This document shows positions 44,135 through 54,761 of a stretch of 64,000 nucleotides of DNA, piece after piece (the stretch's first letter is position 1; each line of letters begins with the position of its first letter). Source of the stretch: Streptomyces roseofulvus (GTDB lineage: Bacteria; Actinomycetota; Actinomycetes; Streptomycetales; Streptomycetaceae). A program made the translations under genes and the position numbers. The DNA lies in contig NZ_BAAAWE010000001.1 of NCBI RefSeq assembly GCF_039534915.1, forward strand, positions 4,960,001 through 5,024,000. The letters are read 5' to 3'. The notes beneath the pieces are model-generated. The model searched no databases. It saw nothing but the letters and a program-made list of their open reading frames with translations, and was not told the DNA's origin.

Positions 44135-44196
44135 GTTGCCCTCCGCGGCACGCCCACGCAGACAACGAACCGCGATCATCTAGAAAAGGGACGCGC

Positions 44197-45375
44197 GTGG
44201 ACCTGTTCGAGTACCAGGCGAGGGACCTCTTCGCCAAGCACGGTGTACCGGTGCTGGCCGGTGAAGTCATCGACACGCCTGAGGCGGCGCGCGAGGCCAC
44301 CGAGCGTCTTGGCGGCAAGTCGGTCGTCAAGGCCCAGGTGAAGGTCGGCGGCCGCGGCAAGGCCGGCGGCGTCAAGCTCGCCGCCACCCCGGACGAGGCC
44401 GTCGCCCGCGCGACGGACATCCTGGGCATGGACATCAAGGGCCACACGGTCCACAAGGTGATGATCGCGGAGACCGCTCCGGAGATCGTCGAGGAGTACT
44501 ACGTCTCGTACCTCCTCGACCGCACCAACCGCACCTTCCTCGCCATCGCCTCCGTCGCCGGCGGCATGGACATCGAGCAGGTCGCCGAGGAGACCCCCGA
44601 GAAGGTCGCCAAGGTCCCGGTCGACGCCAACAAGGGCGTCGACATCGAGAAGGCCCGCGAGATCGTCGCCGCCGCCCAGTTCCCGGCCGAGGTCGCGGAC
44701 AAGGTCGCCGACGTCCTCGTGACGCTGTGGAAGACCTTCGTCGCCGAGGACGCCCTCCTCGTCGAGGTCAACCCGCTCGCGAAGGTCGCCTCCGGCGAGG
44801 TCATCGCCCTCGACGGCAAGGTCTCCCTGGACGCCAACGCCGACTTCCGCCAGCCGGAGCACGAGGCCCTGGAGGACAAGGCCGCGGCCGACCCGCTGGA
44901 GGCCGCCGCCAAGGCCAAGGGCCTCAACTACGTGAAGCTCGACGGCTCCGTCGGCATCATCGGCAACGGCGCCGGCCTGGTCATGTCGACCCTGGACGTC
45001 GTCGCGTACGCCGGTGAGAACCACGGCGGCGTGAAGCCGGCCAACTTCCTCGACATCGGCGGCGGCGCCTCCGCCGAGGTCATGGCGAACGGCCTGGAGA
45101 TCATCCTGGGCGACAAGGACGTCAAGTCCGTGTTCGTCAACGTCTTCGGCGGCATCACCGCCTGCGACGAGGTCGCCAACGGCATCGTGCAGGCCCTGGA
45201 GCTCCTCGCCTCGAAGGGCGAGGAGGTCACCAAGCCGCTGGTCGTGCGCCTCGACGGCAACAACGCGGAGCTGGGTCGCAAGATCCTGTCGGACGCCAAC
45301 CACCCGCTGGTGCAGCGCGTGGACACCATGGACGGCGCGGCCGACAAGGCCGCCGAGCTCGCGGCTGCGAAGTAA
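44197..45375 (+). CDS. sucC: Succinyl-CoA ligase beta subunit
   Basis: With SucD converts succinyl-CoA and NDP to succinate and NTP in the TCA cycle. 392 residues: an ATP-grasp domain from MDLFEYQARDLFAKHG with VVKAQVKVGGRGKAGGVK and LVEVNPLA, then the CoA-ligase domain (GNGAGLVMSTLDVVAYAGE, FVNVFGGITACDEVANGI). GTG 44197 follows GAAAAGGGA. It is followed at 21 bp by sucD in one operon. The upstream region carries a Crp-like site. Confidence 0.97.
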   Translation: MDLFEYQARDLFAKHGVPVLAGEVIDTPEAAREATERLGGKSVVKAQVKVGGRGKAGGVKLAATPDEAVARATDILGMDIKGHTVHKVMIAETAPEIVEEYYVSYLLDRTNRTFLAIASVAGGMDIEQVAEETPEKVAKVPVDANKGVDIEKAREIVAAAQFPAEVADKVADVLVTLWKTFVAEDALLVEVNPLAKVASGEVIALDGKVSLDANADFRQPEHEALEDKAAADPLEAAAKAKGLNYVKLDGSVGIIGNGAGLVMSTLDVVAYAGENHGGVKPANFLDIGGGASAEVMANGLEIILGDKDVKSVFVNVFGGITACDEVANGIVQALELLASKGEEVTKPLVVRLDGNNAELGRKILSDANHPLVQRVDTMDGAADKAAELAAAK

Positions 45376-45396
45376 GGGAAGAGGGACAGAACAGCC

Positions 45397-46281
45397 ATGG
45401 CTATCTTCCTCAACAAGGACAGCAAGGTCATCGTCCAGGGCATGACCGGTGCCACGGGCATGAAGCACACCAAGCTCATGCTGGGTGACGGCACCAACAT
45501 CGTCGGCGGCGTGAACCCGCGCAAGGCCGGCACCGTCGTCGACTTCGACGGCACCGAGGTCCCGGTCTTCGGCTCCGTCGCCGAGGCCATGGAGAAGACC
45601 GGCGCCAACGTCTCGGTCCTCTTCGTGCCGCCGGCCTTCGCCAAGGCCGCCGTCGTCGAGGCGATCGACGCCGAGATCCCCCTCGCCGTCGTCATCACCG
45701 AGGGCATCGCCGTCCACGACTCCGCCGCGTTCTACGCGTACGCCGTGGAGAAGGGCAACAAGACCCGCCTCATCGGCCCGAACTGCCCCGGTCTCATCAC
45801 CCCGGGCCAGTCCAACGCCGGCATCATCCCGGGCGACATCACGAAGCCGGGCCGCATCGGCCTGGTCTCGAAGTCCGGCACGCTGACGTACCAGATGATG
45901 TACGAGCTCCGTGACCTCGGCTTCTCCTCCGCCGTCGGCATCGGTGGCGACCCGGTCATCGGCACCACGCACATCGACGCCCTCGCGGCGTTCGAGGCGG
46001 ACCCCGACACCGACCTGATCGTCATGATCGGCGAGATCGGCGGCGACGCCGAGGAGCGTGCGGCCGACTTCATCAAGGCCAACGTCACCAAGCCGGTCGT
46101 CGGCTACGTCGCGGGCTTCACCGCGCCCGAGGGCAAGACCATGGGCCACGCCGGCGCCATCGTCTCCGGCTCCTCCGGCACCGCCCAGGCGAAGAAGGAG
46201 GCCCTGGAGGCCGCCGGTGTGAAGGTCGGCAAGACCCCCACCGAGACCGCCAAGCTGGCGCGCGCCATCCTCGCGGGCTGA
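45397..46281 (+). CDS. sucD: Succinyl-CoA ligase alpha subunit
   Basis: 294 residues; ATG 45397 with GGGAAGAGGGA upstream. CoA-binding Rossmann domain (VIVQGMTGATGMKHTKLML), GPNCPGLITPG, and the phosphohistidine loop MGHAGAIVSGSSGTA. It forms the alpha2-beta2 or alpha-beta enzyme with SucC. A strong terminator ends the operon. Confidence 0.97.
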   Translation: MAIFLNKDSKVIVQGMTGATGMKHTKLMLGDGTNIVGGVNPRKAGTVVDFDGTEVPVFGSVAEAMEKTGANVSVLFVPPAFAKAAVVEAIDAEIPLAVVITEGIAVHDSAAFYAYAVEKGNKTRLIGPNCPGLITPGQSNAGIIPGDITKPGRIGLVSKSGTLTYQMMYELRDLGFSSAVGIGGDPVIGTTHIDALAAFEADPDTDLIVMIGEIGGDAEERAADFIKANVTKPVVGYVAGFTAPEGKTMGHAGAIVSGSSGTAQAKKEALEAAGVKVGKTPTETAKLARAILAG

Positions 46282-46300
46282 AGCACGGCGAGACCGTAGG

Positions 46301-46351
46301 CGAGTGGGCCCCGCCCCTCCCGGGAGACCGGGCGGGGGCGGGGCCCACTCG
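46301..46351. terminator. Bidirectional terminator after sucCD
   Basis: 17-bp perfect stem (46301-46317 with 46335-46351), between sucD and the convergent gene ending at 46360. Confidence 0.85.
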
Positions 46352-46359
46352 CGTGTCGG

Positions 46360-47610
46360 CTACCCCGTGAAGGGGACCAGCCGCTCCGGACCCGGGTTCG
46401 GCTCGGACCGCAGCCTGTCGCGCAGCTCCACGTCCTCCTCGCCGAGCTTCTGCGGCCCGCCGCGCACCGGGACGCCGTTCACGACCTGCCCGGGCGCGAT
46501 GTCCGGGATGTAGCGGGTCGGTGCCGTCGCCGCCGTCAGGGCCGTGACGCCGATGAGGGCCGCCGTCACCCCGGCGACCGTCCGGGTCATCCGCCGGGCC
46601 CGCTGCTCGCTGCCGCCGCGGACCGCGCGTGCCTCCGGCAGCGTCGCCGTCGGCGCCTCCGCGACCAGCGCGGCGAGCCGGCGCCGCAGCGCCTCGGGAT
46701 CGGCCAGTTCCGGCACCGCCCGGCCGATCGACGCGTGCGCGTACAGCAGCCGGTTGGCGGCGGCCGGGGTGCTCGCCTCCGTCTCCGCGGCCGTGTCGGG
46801 CAGGTCGAGCCCGAGCCCGTCGTAGAGCAGCACGGTCCGCCGGTACGGCGCCGGCAGGTCGAGCAGCGCGCCGAGCAGCGCGCGCCGTCCGGCCTCGGTC
46901 GGCGGGGCGTCGGGGTGCTTGTGGGCGCGGCGCAGCCGGTGCCAGGGCGAGAGGGCGTACTCGTACGCCGCCGCCCGCACCCAGCCGACCGGGTCGGCGT
47001 CCACGGCCACCTCGGGCCAGTGCTCCCAGGCGTGGCGGAAGGCGTGCTCGACGGCCTCCCGGGAGAGTCCGCGGCGCCCGGTGAGCAGATACGTCTGGTG
47101 GACGAGCCCGGGGGCCGCGTGCCCGTACAGCGCGTCGAACGCCTGCTCGGGGGTGAGCCCGGACGGTTCCGGGACGGGGGCCGGAGGCGGGGCCTGGGCG
47201 GCTTCCGGCTCGGGCTGCGGCTCGGGTTTCAGGCGCTCCTCGGGCCGGGCCGGGGCGCGCCGGCCGGGGGCGGCGGCGACGGCGGGCGTGCGGGCGGGGG
47301 CCGTGGGGGGCTTGGCGGCGCGTCTGGCGGCGGCCCTGGGCCGCACGTTGCCGGTGGGGGCGGGGGTCGGGCCCCGGTCGGCGGGCGCGCCGCTGAGCAG
47401 CCGCACGTACGCCTCGCGCTTGCGGCCGCGGGGAGAGGAACGGCCGGTCTCCCATGCCTTGACCGTGGCCTTCGTGACGCCCAAGGCCTCGGCGACCTGC
47501 TCCTCGCTCAGCGCGAGCGCCTCGCGCAGCCGGCGCCGCTCCTTCGGCGTCGGCAGCGCGGTGGCGGTGGAGGGGGGCGCGGTGTCGCCGCCCCGGCTCG
47601 TCTGGCTCAT
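46360..47610 (-). CDS. XRE-HTH / sigma-like fusion with membrane helix
   Basis: 416 residues from ATG 47610. An N-terminal helix-turn-helix (LREALALSEEQVAEALGVTK, ATVKAWETGRSSPRG, about residues 20-60) is joined by a Pro/Ala-rich linker to a region resembling ECF sigma domains 2 and 4 (AFDALYGHAAPGLVHQTYLL, then LLDLPAPYRRTVLLYDGLGL). A membrane helix (TRTVAGVTAALIGVTALTAA) near residue 355 precedes a short outer tail. It may be a membrane-held transcription factor. A TTGTGT-N17-TGTACT promoter candidate lies in an AT-rich patch near 47650. Divergent from the DUF6350 gene. Confidence 0.72.
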   Translation of the reverse strand: MSQTSRGGDTAPPSTATALPTPKERRRLREALALSEEQVAEALGVTKATVKAWETGRSSPRGRKREAYVRLLSGAPADRGPTPAPTGNVRPRAAARRAAKPPTAPARTPAVAAAPGRRAPARPEERLKPEPQPEPEAAQAPPPAPVPEPSGLTPEQAFDALYGHAAPGLVHQTYLLTGRRGLSREAVEHAFRHAWEHWPEVAVDADPVGWVRAAAYEYALSPWHRLRRAHKHPDAPPTEAGRRALLGALLDLPAPYRRTVLLYDGLGLDLPDTAAETEASTPAAANRLLYAHASIGRAVPELADPEALRRRLAALVAEAPTATLPEARAVRGGSEQRARRMTRTVAGVTAALIGVTALTAATAPTRYIPDIAPGQVVNGVPVRGGPQKLGEEDVELRDRLRSEPNPGPERLVPFTG

Positions 47611-47729
47611 CGGCGTCGACCTCCCGCAGCACGCCTCTGGGCGGAAAAGTACATAAACGTATCTTGAGCGACACAACGGATGTTTGCCTGTTACGCCGCG
47701 AAAGCGCGTGTCGTTGGCAGCATGGCCCC

Positions 47730-49211
47730 GTGACCCAGCTGACCGAGCACTCCCTGGTCCAGGGCGGGCGTTCCGCCGCCTTCGCCACCGCCTGCGTCCG
47801 CGGCGGGGTCGCCGCCGGCCTCGGCGTGGGCGCGCTCGCGGTCCTGGTGATCGTCGCCTGGATCGGCTCGCCGTTCCCCGACAGCGGCGCCGACGGCGCC
47901 CTCCACCTCGCCGCCGGGCTGTGGCTGCTCGCCCACGGCGTGGACCTGGTCCGCACCGACACCCTCAGCGGGGTGCCCGCGACGCTCGGGATCGTGCCGC
48001 TGCTGACGGCCGTGCTGCCGGTGTGGCTGGTCTTCCGGACCGCCCGGTCCACCCTCGACCCCGCCGACGCGAGCCGCCCGCGCCCCTCGCCGGCCGGCGC
48101 GCTCGGCGCCGTGTCCGGGGGATATCTGCTGGTCGCGGCCGTGATCGTGGTCTACAGCGAGAGCGGCCCGCTGCCCGCCGACCTGATCACCGCCGGACTG
48201 TGGCTGCCCGGCGTGGTGCTCGGCGCGGCGGGCGCCGGCGTCTGGACCGCGCTGGGCCGGCCGCTGCCCGGCCGGGAGGAGGCGGCGGCCGCGCTGCGCG
48301 GCGCGGGCACGGGGCTGGCGGCGCTGCTGGCCGGCGGGGCGGTGCTGGCGGGGACCTCGCTGGTCTGGCACGCCGGCGCGGCGCGGGCCTCGTACGAGGG
48401 TCTCGCGGGGGAGTGGTCCGGACGGGTGACGCTGGCCCTGCTCGTGCTCGCCCTGGTGCCGAACGCGGCGGTCTGGGCGGCGGCGTACGGCCTCGGGCCC
48501 GGCCTCGCCCTCGGCACGGGCGCGCTCGCGACCCCGCTCGGTCTCGTCGGCGACCCCGCCGTGCCGCCCTTCCCGCTCCTCGCGGCGCTGCCGCCGGAGG
48601 GGCGCGGCGGCTGGCCGCAGTGGGCCGCGGCGGCCGTGCCGCTGGTCGCGGCGGTGGCGCTCGGCCGCTCGGTGGGCCGGGCGACCGGCACCGGCCAGGC
48701 CCGTGAGACGGCGCTCGCGGCGCTGGGCGCGTCCTGGGCCTCCGGAGCGGCGGTCGCGGTCCTCGCGGGCGCGGCCGGCGGCCCGCTCGGCTCGGGCCGG
48801 CTGCTCGCCTTCGGCCCGGTGTGGTGGCAGGCGGGCGCGGCGGCGGTGCTGTGGGGGGTCGGCGTCGGCCTGCCGACGGCGCTGGCGGTACGGGCCTGGG
48901 GCCGCCGCGAGCCCCGGATCAGGAGGCCCCGGATCCCGAAGCCGCCGAAGCGGCCGAGGACCCCGGAGCCGGTCCCGGCCGCGGCAGGTGCCCCGGCCGT
49001 CCCGGCCGCCTCGCCCGCCGCCGCGGAACGGCCCGACCCCGGCTTCCCCCTCGACGACGAGGGCTACGAGCCGTACGACTACCTCCCCGCCTCCTGGGAG
49101 ACCCCCCTGACCCCGGCGCCCCCGCCGGTCCCGCCGGCCCCGCGCACGGAACCGCCCCGGCCGTCGGGGACGACCGGGGCGGACGGGAGCGAGCCGGGGG
49201 CGCCCGACTAG
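47730..49211 (+). CDS. DUF6350 polytopic membrane protein
   Basis: 493 residues from GTG 47730 (MTQLTEHSLVQGG); the frame extends to a TTG at 47664 but the longer peptide lacks family-like sequence. About nine to ten membrane helices fill residues 20-390, followed by a basic Pro-rich cytoplasmic tail. The family has been named PerM-like cell-division protein in some annotations; no direct evidence of that role is visible. The stop overlaps that of the next gene on the opposite strand within a CTAG. Confidence 0.75.
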   Translation: MTQLTEHSLVQGGRSAAFATACVRGGVAAGLGVGALAVLVIVAWIGSPFPDSGADGALHLAAGLWLLAHGVDLVRTDTLSGVPATLGIVPLLTAVLPVWLVFRTARSTLDPADASRPRPSPAGALGAVSGGYLLVAAVIVVYSESGPLPADLITAGLWLPGVVLGAAGAGVWTALGRPLPGREEAAAALRGAGTGLAALLAGGAVLAGTSLVWHAGAARASYEGLAGEWSGRVTLALLVLALVPNAAVWAAAYGLGPGLALGTGALATPLGLVGDPAVPPFPLLAALPPEGRGGWPQWAAAAVPLVAAVALGRSVGRATGTGQARETALAALGASWASGAAVAVLAGAAGGPLGSGRLLAFGPVWWQAGAAAVLWGVGVGLPTALAVRAWGRREPRIRRPRIPKPPKRPRTPEPVPAAAGAPAVPAASPAAAERPDPGFPLDDEGYEPYDYLPASWETPLTPAPPPVPPAPRTEPPRPSGTTGADGSEPGAPD

Positions 49212-49939
49212 TCGCGCACCCCGAAGCCGTCCCGCAGCGGCTTGGGCAGCAGGTCGTTGCAGGCGACCGCGCCCGCGTGGGTCAGGGCGTCGTCCCGGCA
49301 CTCGTAGAAGTCCTTGTAGACCAGCTGCATCGTGAAGCCGAGGCCCACGATCGCCAGGGCCACCGCCGAGGCCACCAGGCCGCTGATCGCCGCCGTCCGC
49401 ATCGAGCGGGCCGGGTTCGGGGCGCCCGACGCCGTGGACGGCCGTCCCGAGGGCTGGGACGCGGCCTGTGATTCCGGCGACACCTCGACCGCCGGCTTCG
49501 GCTTCGCGCGCAGCGAGCTGATCGCCCAGTACAGCGAGAGGGCGCCCAGCAGCAGGGCGAGCTCCGGGATGTCGAAGATCGCGAAGAAGAAGGCCCACAT
49601 GCCGCCGAGGACCGCGTACCGCGCCCGCCGCTGGGCAGGGTCCGTCGGGTCCCAGCGCAGCCCCGGCCGCTCCGGCCCCTGGCCGCCGGCGCCGCCCTGG
49701 CCGCCTTGGCGCTCCGGACCGCGCCCGAACCCGTCCGAGGAACGGCCCGGCTGGCGCGGGCTCCAGCGCCCGTCGGACGAGCCCGTCACGGGCGACGACG
49801 ACGGCTCGGCGCCCTCGCCGTCCCGGCCGTCCCGGCCGTCCGAGCCCTCCGGCCCGCGCGGCTGCCACGGCTGGTCGGGCTTGCCCTCGGGCGGCGGGGC
49901 GAACGGGTTGTTGTCGTTCGTGGACTGGCGATCCGGCAT
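49208..49939 (-). CDS. Membrane protein with Gly/Arg-rich N-terminal tail
   Basis: 243 residues from ATG 49939. A disordered tail (about residues 1-95) contains GRDGRDG and Gln/Gly-rich segments. Two or three helices follow (AVLGGMWAFFFAIFDIPELA, LLLGALSLYWAISSL and ISGLVASAVALAIVGLGFTM), then a short Cys-containing end (YECRDDALTHAGAVACNDLL). The gene is divergent from purN. No known function. Confidence 0.72.
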   Translation of the reverse strand: MPDRQSTNDNNPFAPPPEGKPDQPWQPRGPEGSDGRDGRDGEGAEPSSSPVTGSSDGRWSPRQPGRSSDGFGRGPERQGGQGGAGGQGPERPGLRWDPTDPAQRRARYAVLGGMWAFFFAIFDIPELALLLGALSLYWAISSLRAKPKPAVEVSPESQAASQPSGRPSTASGAPNPARSMRTAAISGLVASAVALAIVGLGFTMQLVYKDFYECRDDALTHAGAVACNDLLPKPLRDGFGVRD

Positions 49940-50065
49940 CTGCTGGACGTCTTCCCTCTGTCGTCGTGACCGTCGTCGCACCGGGTGGCACACCGGCGTC
50001 GGACCCTGACGCTACCCCCCTCCTCCGCCCCCGTCCCGTGGGGGCCGTCCCGTGTGCCGGTATCG

Positions 50066-50093
50066 TTGCTGACGGTCGAGCCATTCGTAGGGT
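50066..50093 (+). promoter_or_regulatory. Promoter of purNH
   Basis: TTGCTG, 16 bases, TAGGGT; the leader to the GTG at 50158 is about 58 nt. Confidence 0.55.
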
Positions 50094-50157
50094 TCCCCGT
50101 ATCGACGGGCACGATTCGTTCGTAGGACCGCACAAGAACCACGGAAAGAGTGACCCA

Positions 50158-50767
50158 GTGGCTGCCGCCCGCCTTGTCGTTCTGGTCTCCGGGTCGGGTA
50201 CCAACCTCCAGGCCCTGCTCGACGGCATCGCCGCCGACCCCGAGGGCTACGGCGCGGAGATCGTCGCCGTCGGCGCCGACCGCGACGCCATCGCCGGTCT
50301 GGAGCGGGCCGAGCGCGCCGGGATCCCCACCTTCGTGTGCCGGGTGAAGGACCACGCGAGCCGCGAGGAGTGGGACCGCGCCCTGGCCGAGGCCACCGCC
50401 GCGTACGCGCCGGACCTCGTCGTCTCCGCCGGGTTCATGAAGATCCTCGGCAAGGAGTTCCTGGCCCGCTTCGGCGGCCGGGTCGTCAACACCCACCCGG
50501 CGCTCCTCCCCAGTTTTCCCGGTGCCCACGGGGTGCGTGACGCGCTCGCCCACGGCGTGAAGGTCACCGGGTGCACCGTCCACTTCGTCGACGACGGCGT
50601 CGACACCGGCCCGATCATCGCCCAGGGCGTGGTCGAGGTGCGGGAGTCGGACGATGAAGCCGCTCTGCACGAGCGCATCAAGGAAGTCGAGCGCTCGCTG
50701 CTCGTCGACGTCGTGGGGCGCCTCGCCCGGCACGGCTACCGCATTGAGGGACGAAAGGTTCAGATCG

Positions 50768-50787
<20 letters not shown>
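50158..50787 (+). CDS. purN: Phosphoribosylglycinamide formyltransferase
   Basis: Transfers the formyl group of 10-formyl-THF to GAR in de novo purine synthesis. 209 residues; GTG 50158 follows GGAAAG. Motifs: SGSGTNLQALLDGI, NTHPALLPSFPGAHG (catalytic Asn and His) and HFVDDGVDTGPII with the catalytic Asp. The stop overlaps the purH start by 20 bp. The cofactor is supplied by FolD, encoded 4 kb downstream. Confidence 0.96.
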
Positions 50788-52327
<1,540 letters not shown>

Positions 52328-52341
52328 CGGCACGCGACTGC

Positions 52342-52367
52342 GGGGCCCTCCGGAACAGGAGGGCCCC
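52342..52367 (+). terminator. Terminator after purH
   Basis: 10-bp perfect stem (52342-52351 with 52358-52367) and a 6-nt loop. Confidence 0.75.
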
Positions 52368-52422
52368 ACAGCCGTCTCTGGTCTAATGGTCAGGCCCTGG
52401 CCCGGCCGGCAGTAGTGGAGAC

Positions 52423-53865
52423 GTGGTGTTGGACGTACTGAGACGACCGTCGGCGGATCCCGCCGGCGAACGGCCCGCCGAGGACACCGCCGCCGCGCCC
52501 GTGCCGTACCTCCCGTACGTGCTGATCGCGGCCGTCCTCACCGGCCTGTACTTCCTCTACTCCTGGGTGCAGTACGACCACTTCCGCACCCCCTCCTGGG
52601 ACCTCGGCATCTTCGGGCAGGCCGTCCGCTCCTACGCCGAGTTCAGGCTGCCCGTCTCCGACATCAAGGGACCCGGCTTCCCGATACTCGGCGACCACTT
52701 CAGCCCGGTGACGGCGCTCCTCGCCCCGCTCTACTGGCTCTGGCCGTCCCCGGTCGCGCTGCTCTTCGCGCAGGCCGCGCTCTTCGCCGGCTCCGCCGTG
52801 ATCGTCGGCCGCACGGCCCAGCAGATCCTCGGCAGCCGGGCCACCGGCCTCGCCCTCACCGTCGCGTACGGGCTCTCCTGGGGCCTCCAGGAGGCGGTGA
52901 AGTCCGACTTCCACGAGATCGCCTTCGCCGTCCCGCTGCTCGCCCTCACCTGCCGCGCCCTGCTCCTCGGCCGCTGGACCGCCGCCGTCGCCTGGTCGGC
53001 GCCGCTCGTCCTCGTCAAGGAGGACATGGGGCTCACGGTCGCGATGGTCGGCGTCGTGCTCGCCCTCAAGGGCCAGAAGAAGCTCGGCGCCGCCCTCGCG
53101 GCCTTCGGCGCCGCCTTCTTCGCGCTCACCGTCCTGGTCCTCATCCCGGCCGCCAGCAAGCTCGGCCAGTACGACTACTGGGCCAAGATCGAGAAGACCG
53201 GCACCGGCGCCGAGACCTCCTTCGTCCAGATCGCCGCCGACGCCCTCACCTCCGGCGACCGCTGGGAGATGGTCCTCCACCTCTTCGCGATCACCGGCTT
53301 CCTCGCGCTGCGCTCCCCGCTGGCGCTGCTGGTCCTGCCCACCCTCGGCTGGCGCTTCGTCTCCCAGGACGCCAACCACTGGGGCATGCACTGGCACTAC
53401 AGCGCGGTCCTGATGCCGATCGTCTTCCTGGCCCTGGTCGACGCCGTCCGCGCGGTCCGCACCTCGCCGCGCCCCTGGCTCGCCGCGTACGGGAAGGTCG
53501 CCGTCGCCGCGGCCACGGCCGTCGCGCTCACCCTCGCCGCGAACCTGCCGCTGCGCGAGCTGCTGAAGTCCGAGACGTACGCCGCCGACCCCCGCGCCGA
53601 GCAGGCGCGGGCGGCCGTCGCGGCGGTCCCCGCGGGGGCGAGCGTGGAGGCCGACGTGCCGCTCCTCGCGCACCTCACCGCCGACCACACGGTCTACTGG
53701 GTGGGCACCTCGAAGGGCGCCACCCCCGACTACCTCGCGCTCGACCTGCGGGGCTGGTCCGGCCAGACCTCGGACCCGGCCGTCACGGCTTCGCAGTTGC
53801 ACCCGGAGGCGTCGTACGAGATCGTCCACCGCTCGGAGGGCTTCGCGGTGCTGAAGCGGAAGTAG
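52423..53865 (+). CDS. DUF2079 polytopic membrane protein (GT-C-like)
   Basis: 480 residues; two adjacent GTG codons (52423 and 52426) are possible starts after GTGGAG. About ten membrane helices. The first loop has the pattern RTPSWDLGIFGQAV and later GDHFSPVTALLAPLY and SDFHEIAF, typical of DUF2079 proteins, which are related to polyprenol-dependent GT-C glycosyltransferases. The C-terminal 100 residues are probably extracytoplasmic. The substrate is not known. Confidence 0.82.
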   Translation: MVLDVLRRPSADPAGERPAEDTAAAPVPYLPYVLIAAVLTGLYFLYSWVQYDHFRTPSWDLGIFGQAVRSYAEFRLPVSDIKGPGFPILGDHFSPVTALLAPLYWLWPSPVALLFAQAALFAGSAVIVGRTAQQILGSRATGLALTVAYGLSWGLQEAVKSDFHEIAFAVPLLALTCRALLLGRWTAAVAWSAPLVLVKEDMGLTVAMVGVVLALKGQKKLGAALAAFGAAFFALTVLVLIPAASKLGQYDYWAKIEKTGTGAETSFVQIAADALTSGDRWEMVLHLFAITGFLALRSPLALLVLPTLGWRFVSQDANHWGMHWHYSAVLMPIVFLALVDAVRAVRTSPRPWLAAYGKVAVAAATAVALTLAANLPLRELLKSETYAADPRAEQARAAVAAVPAGASVEADVPLLAHLTADHTVYWVGTSKGATPDYLALDLRGWSGQTSDPAVTASQLHPEASYEIVHRSEGFAVLKRK

Positions 53866-53871
53866 CGGACA

Positions 53872-53916
53872 CGCCGAAGGGGCCCGGTTCCGGGGAGGAA
53901 CCGGGCCCCTTCGGCG
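53872..53916. terminator. Bidirectional terminator, 20-bp stem
   Basis: Perfect arms 53872-53891 and 53897-53916 with a 5-nt loop, between convergent genes. Confidence 0.87.
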
Positions 53917-53927
53917 TACCGCGTGGC

Positions 53928-54491
53928 TCAGTAGCGCGGGCGCTTGAACCAGGCGGCGGCGTCCGCCTTCGCGAAGAAGACGATGAGCAGGATGCCGATC
54001 ACCAGGCCGACGGTGGAGCGCCCCTCGCCCTGGGCCAGGTTCGCCAGGCCGCCCGCCGTGGCCAGCGAGCCGTAGACGATGCCGGAGATCCGGATGCCGT
54101 TGCCGCCGTTCGCGCACTTGGCGGCGATGACGACGCCCCAGATGCCGAAGGCGGCGACGAGGACGCCGACGCCGACGATGATGCCGGTCACGGCGGCGTC
54201 GGCGCCGGAGCCGAGACCCGCCTCGCTCGCGAACGTGCCACCCATGGCGGCGAGGGCGATGCCGGCGATGATCTGGAGGATGCCGATGATCCAGAGCATC
54301 ACCCGCGCCGCCTTGACGGTGCCGGGCATGGCCATCGGCACGCCGTACGGCATGCCGCCCGGGTAGGCGCCGTACGGCGCGCCCGGTGCCGCGGGGTAGC
54401 CGTAGCCCTGCTGCGGGGCCTGCGGGTAGCCGTACCCCGGCTGCTGGCCCTGCGGCGGGCCGTAGGGGTTGTTCGGGTCGCCGAAGCTCAT
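53928..54491 (-). CDS. Membrane protein with Pro/Gly/Tyr-rich tail
   Basis: 187 residues; ATG 54491 with GGAGG upstream. The amino tail (about residues 1-55) has repeated GYGYPQAP/GYGYPAAP units, and four helices follow (AARVMLWIIGILQIIAGIAL, AAVTGIIVGVGVLVAAFGIW, ISGIVYGSLATAGGLANL, VGLVIGILLIVFFA). It resembles the gene at 2776-3366 in layout. No function can be assigned. Confidence 0.78.
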   Translation of the reverse strand: MSFGDPNNPYGPPQGQQPGYGYPQAPQQGYGYPAAPGAPYGAYPGGMPYGVPMAMPGTVKAARVMLWIIGILQIIAGIALAAMGGTFASEAGLGSGADAAVTGIIVGVGVLVAAFGIWGVVIAAKCANGGNGIRISGIVYGSLATAGGLANLAQGEGRSTVGLVIGILLIVFFAKADAAAWFKRPRY

Positions 54492-54761
54492 CGGGGTTCC
54501 TCCGTGAAGTTCTCGTGCGGGGACGGACGCGGCCCGCGAGGAGGGACTTTCACGGCACGTGAGCGGATTCCCCCCGGCACTTTCCGCGGCACTGGCTCGA
54601 TATCGTCGTCGGAGCCGAGAGGTGTTGTCCAGTCGGAACCCACCCGAGTTGTGCGAGTGCAACCCTTCCCTCCGCCCCGCGCGGGCCCGCCGGAACCCGT
54701 GGCGGGAGCGGCCGGGGAGCGAATTGGGAGAAGGCGGGGGTCATCCGGGAGGATGTCCTCC

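Larger units (their letters stand above)
43851..44196 (+). other. Long regulatory region before sucC
   Basis: About 345 bp without a gene. It has a 9-bp hairpin (43888-43896 with 43915-43923), a Crp-like site (44008-44021), an inverted repeat GGGAC-CCAC-GTCCC (44046-44059) and a GTGAC-N6-GTCAC dyad (44119-44134). No clear -35/-10 pair was found. Confidence 0.5.

Noticed and set aside
49208..49211. CTAG shared by two convergent stop codons
   Set aside because: Neat but explained by chance and compact convergent genes; reported only in the gene entries.
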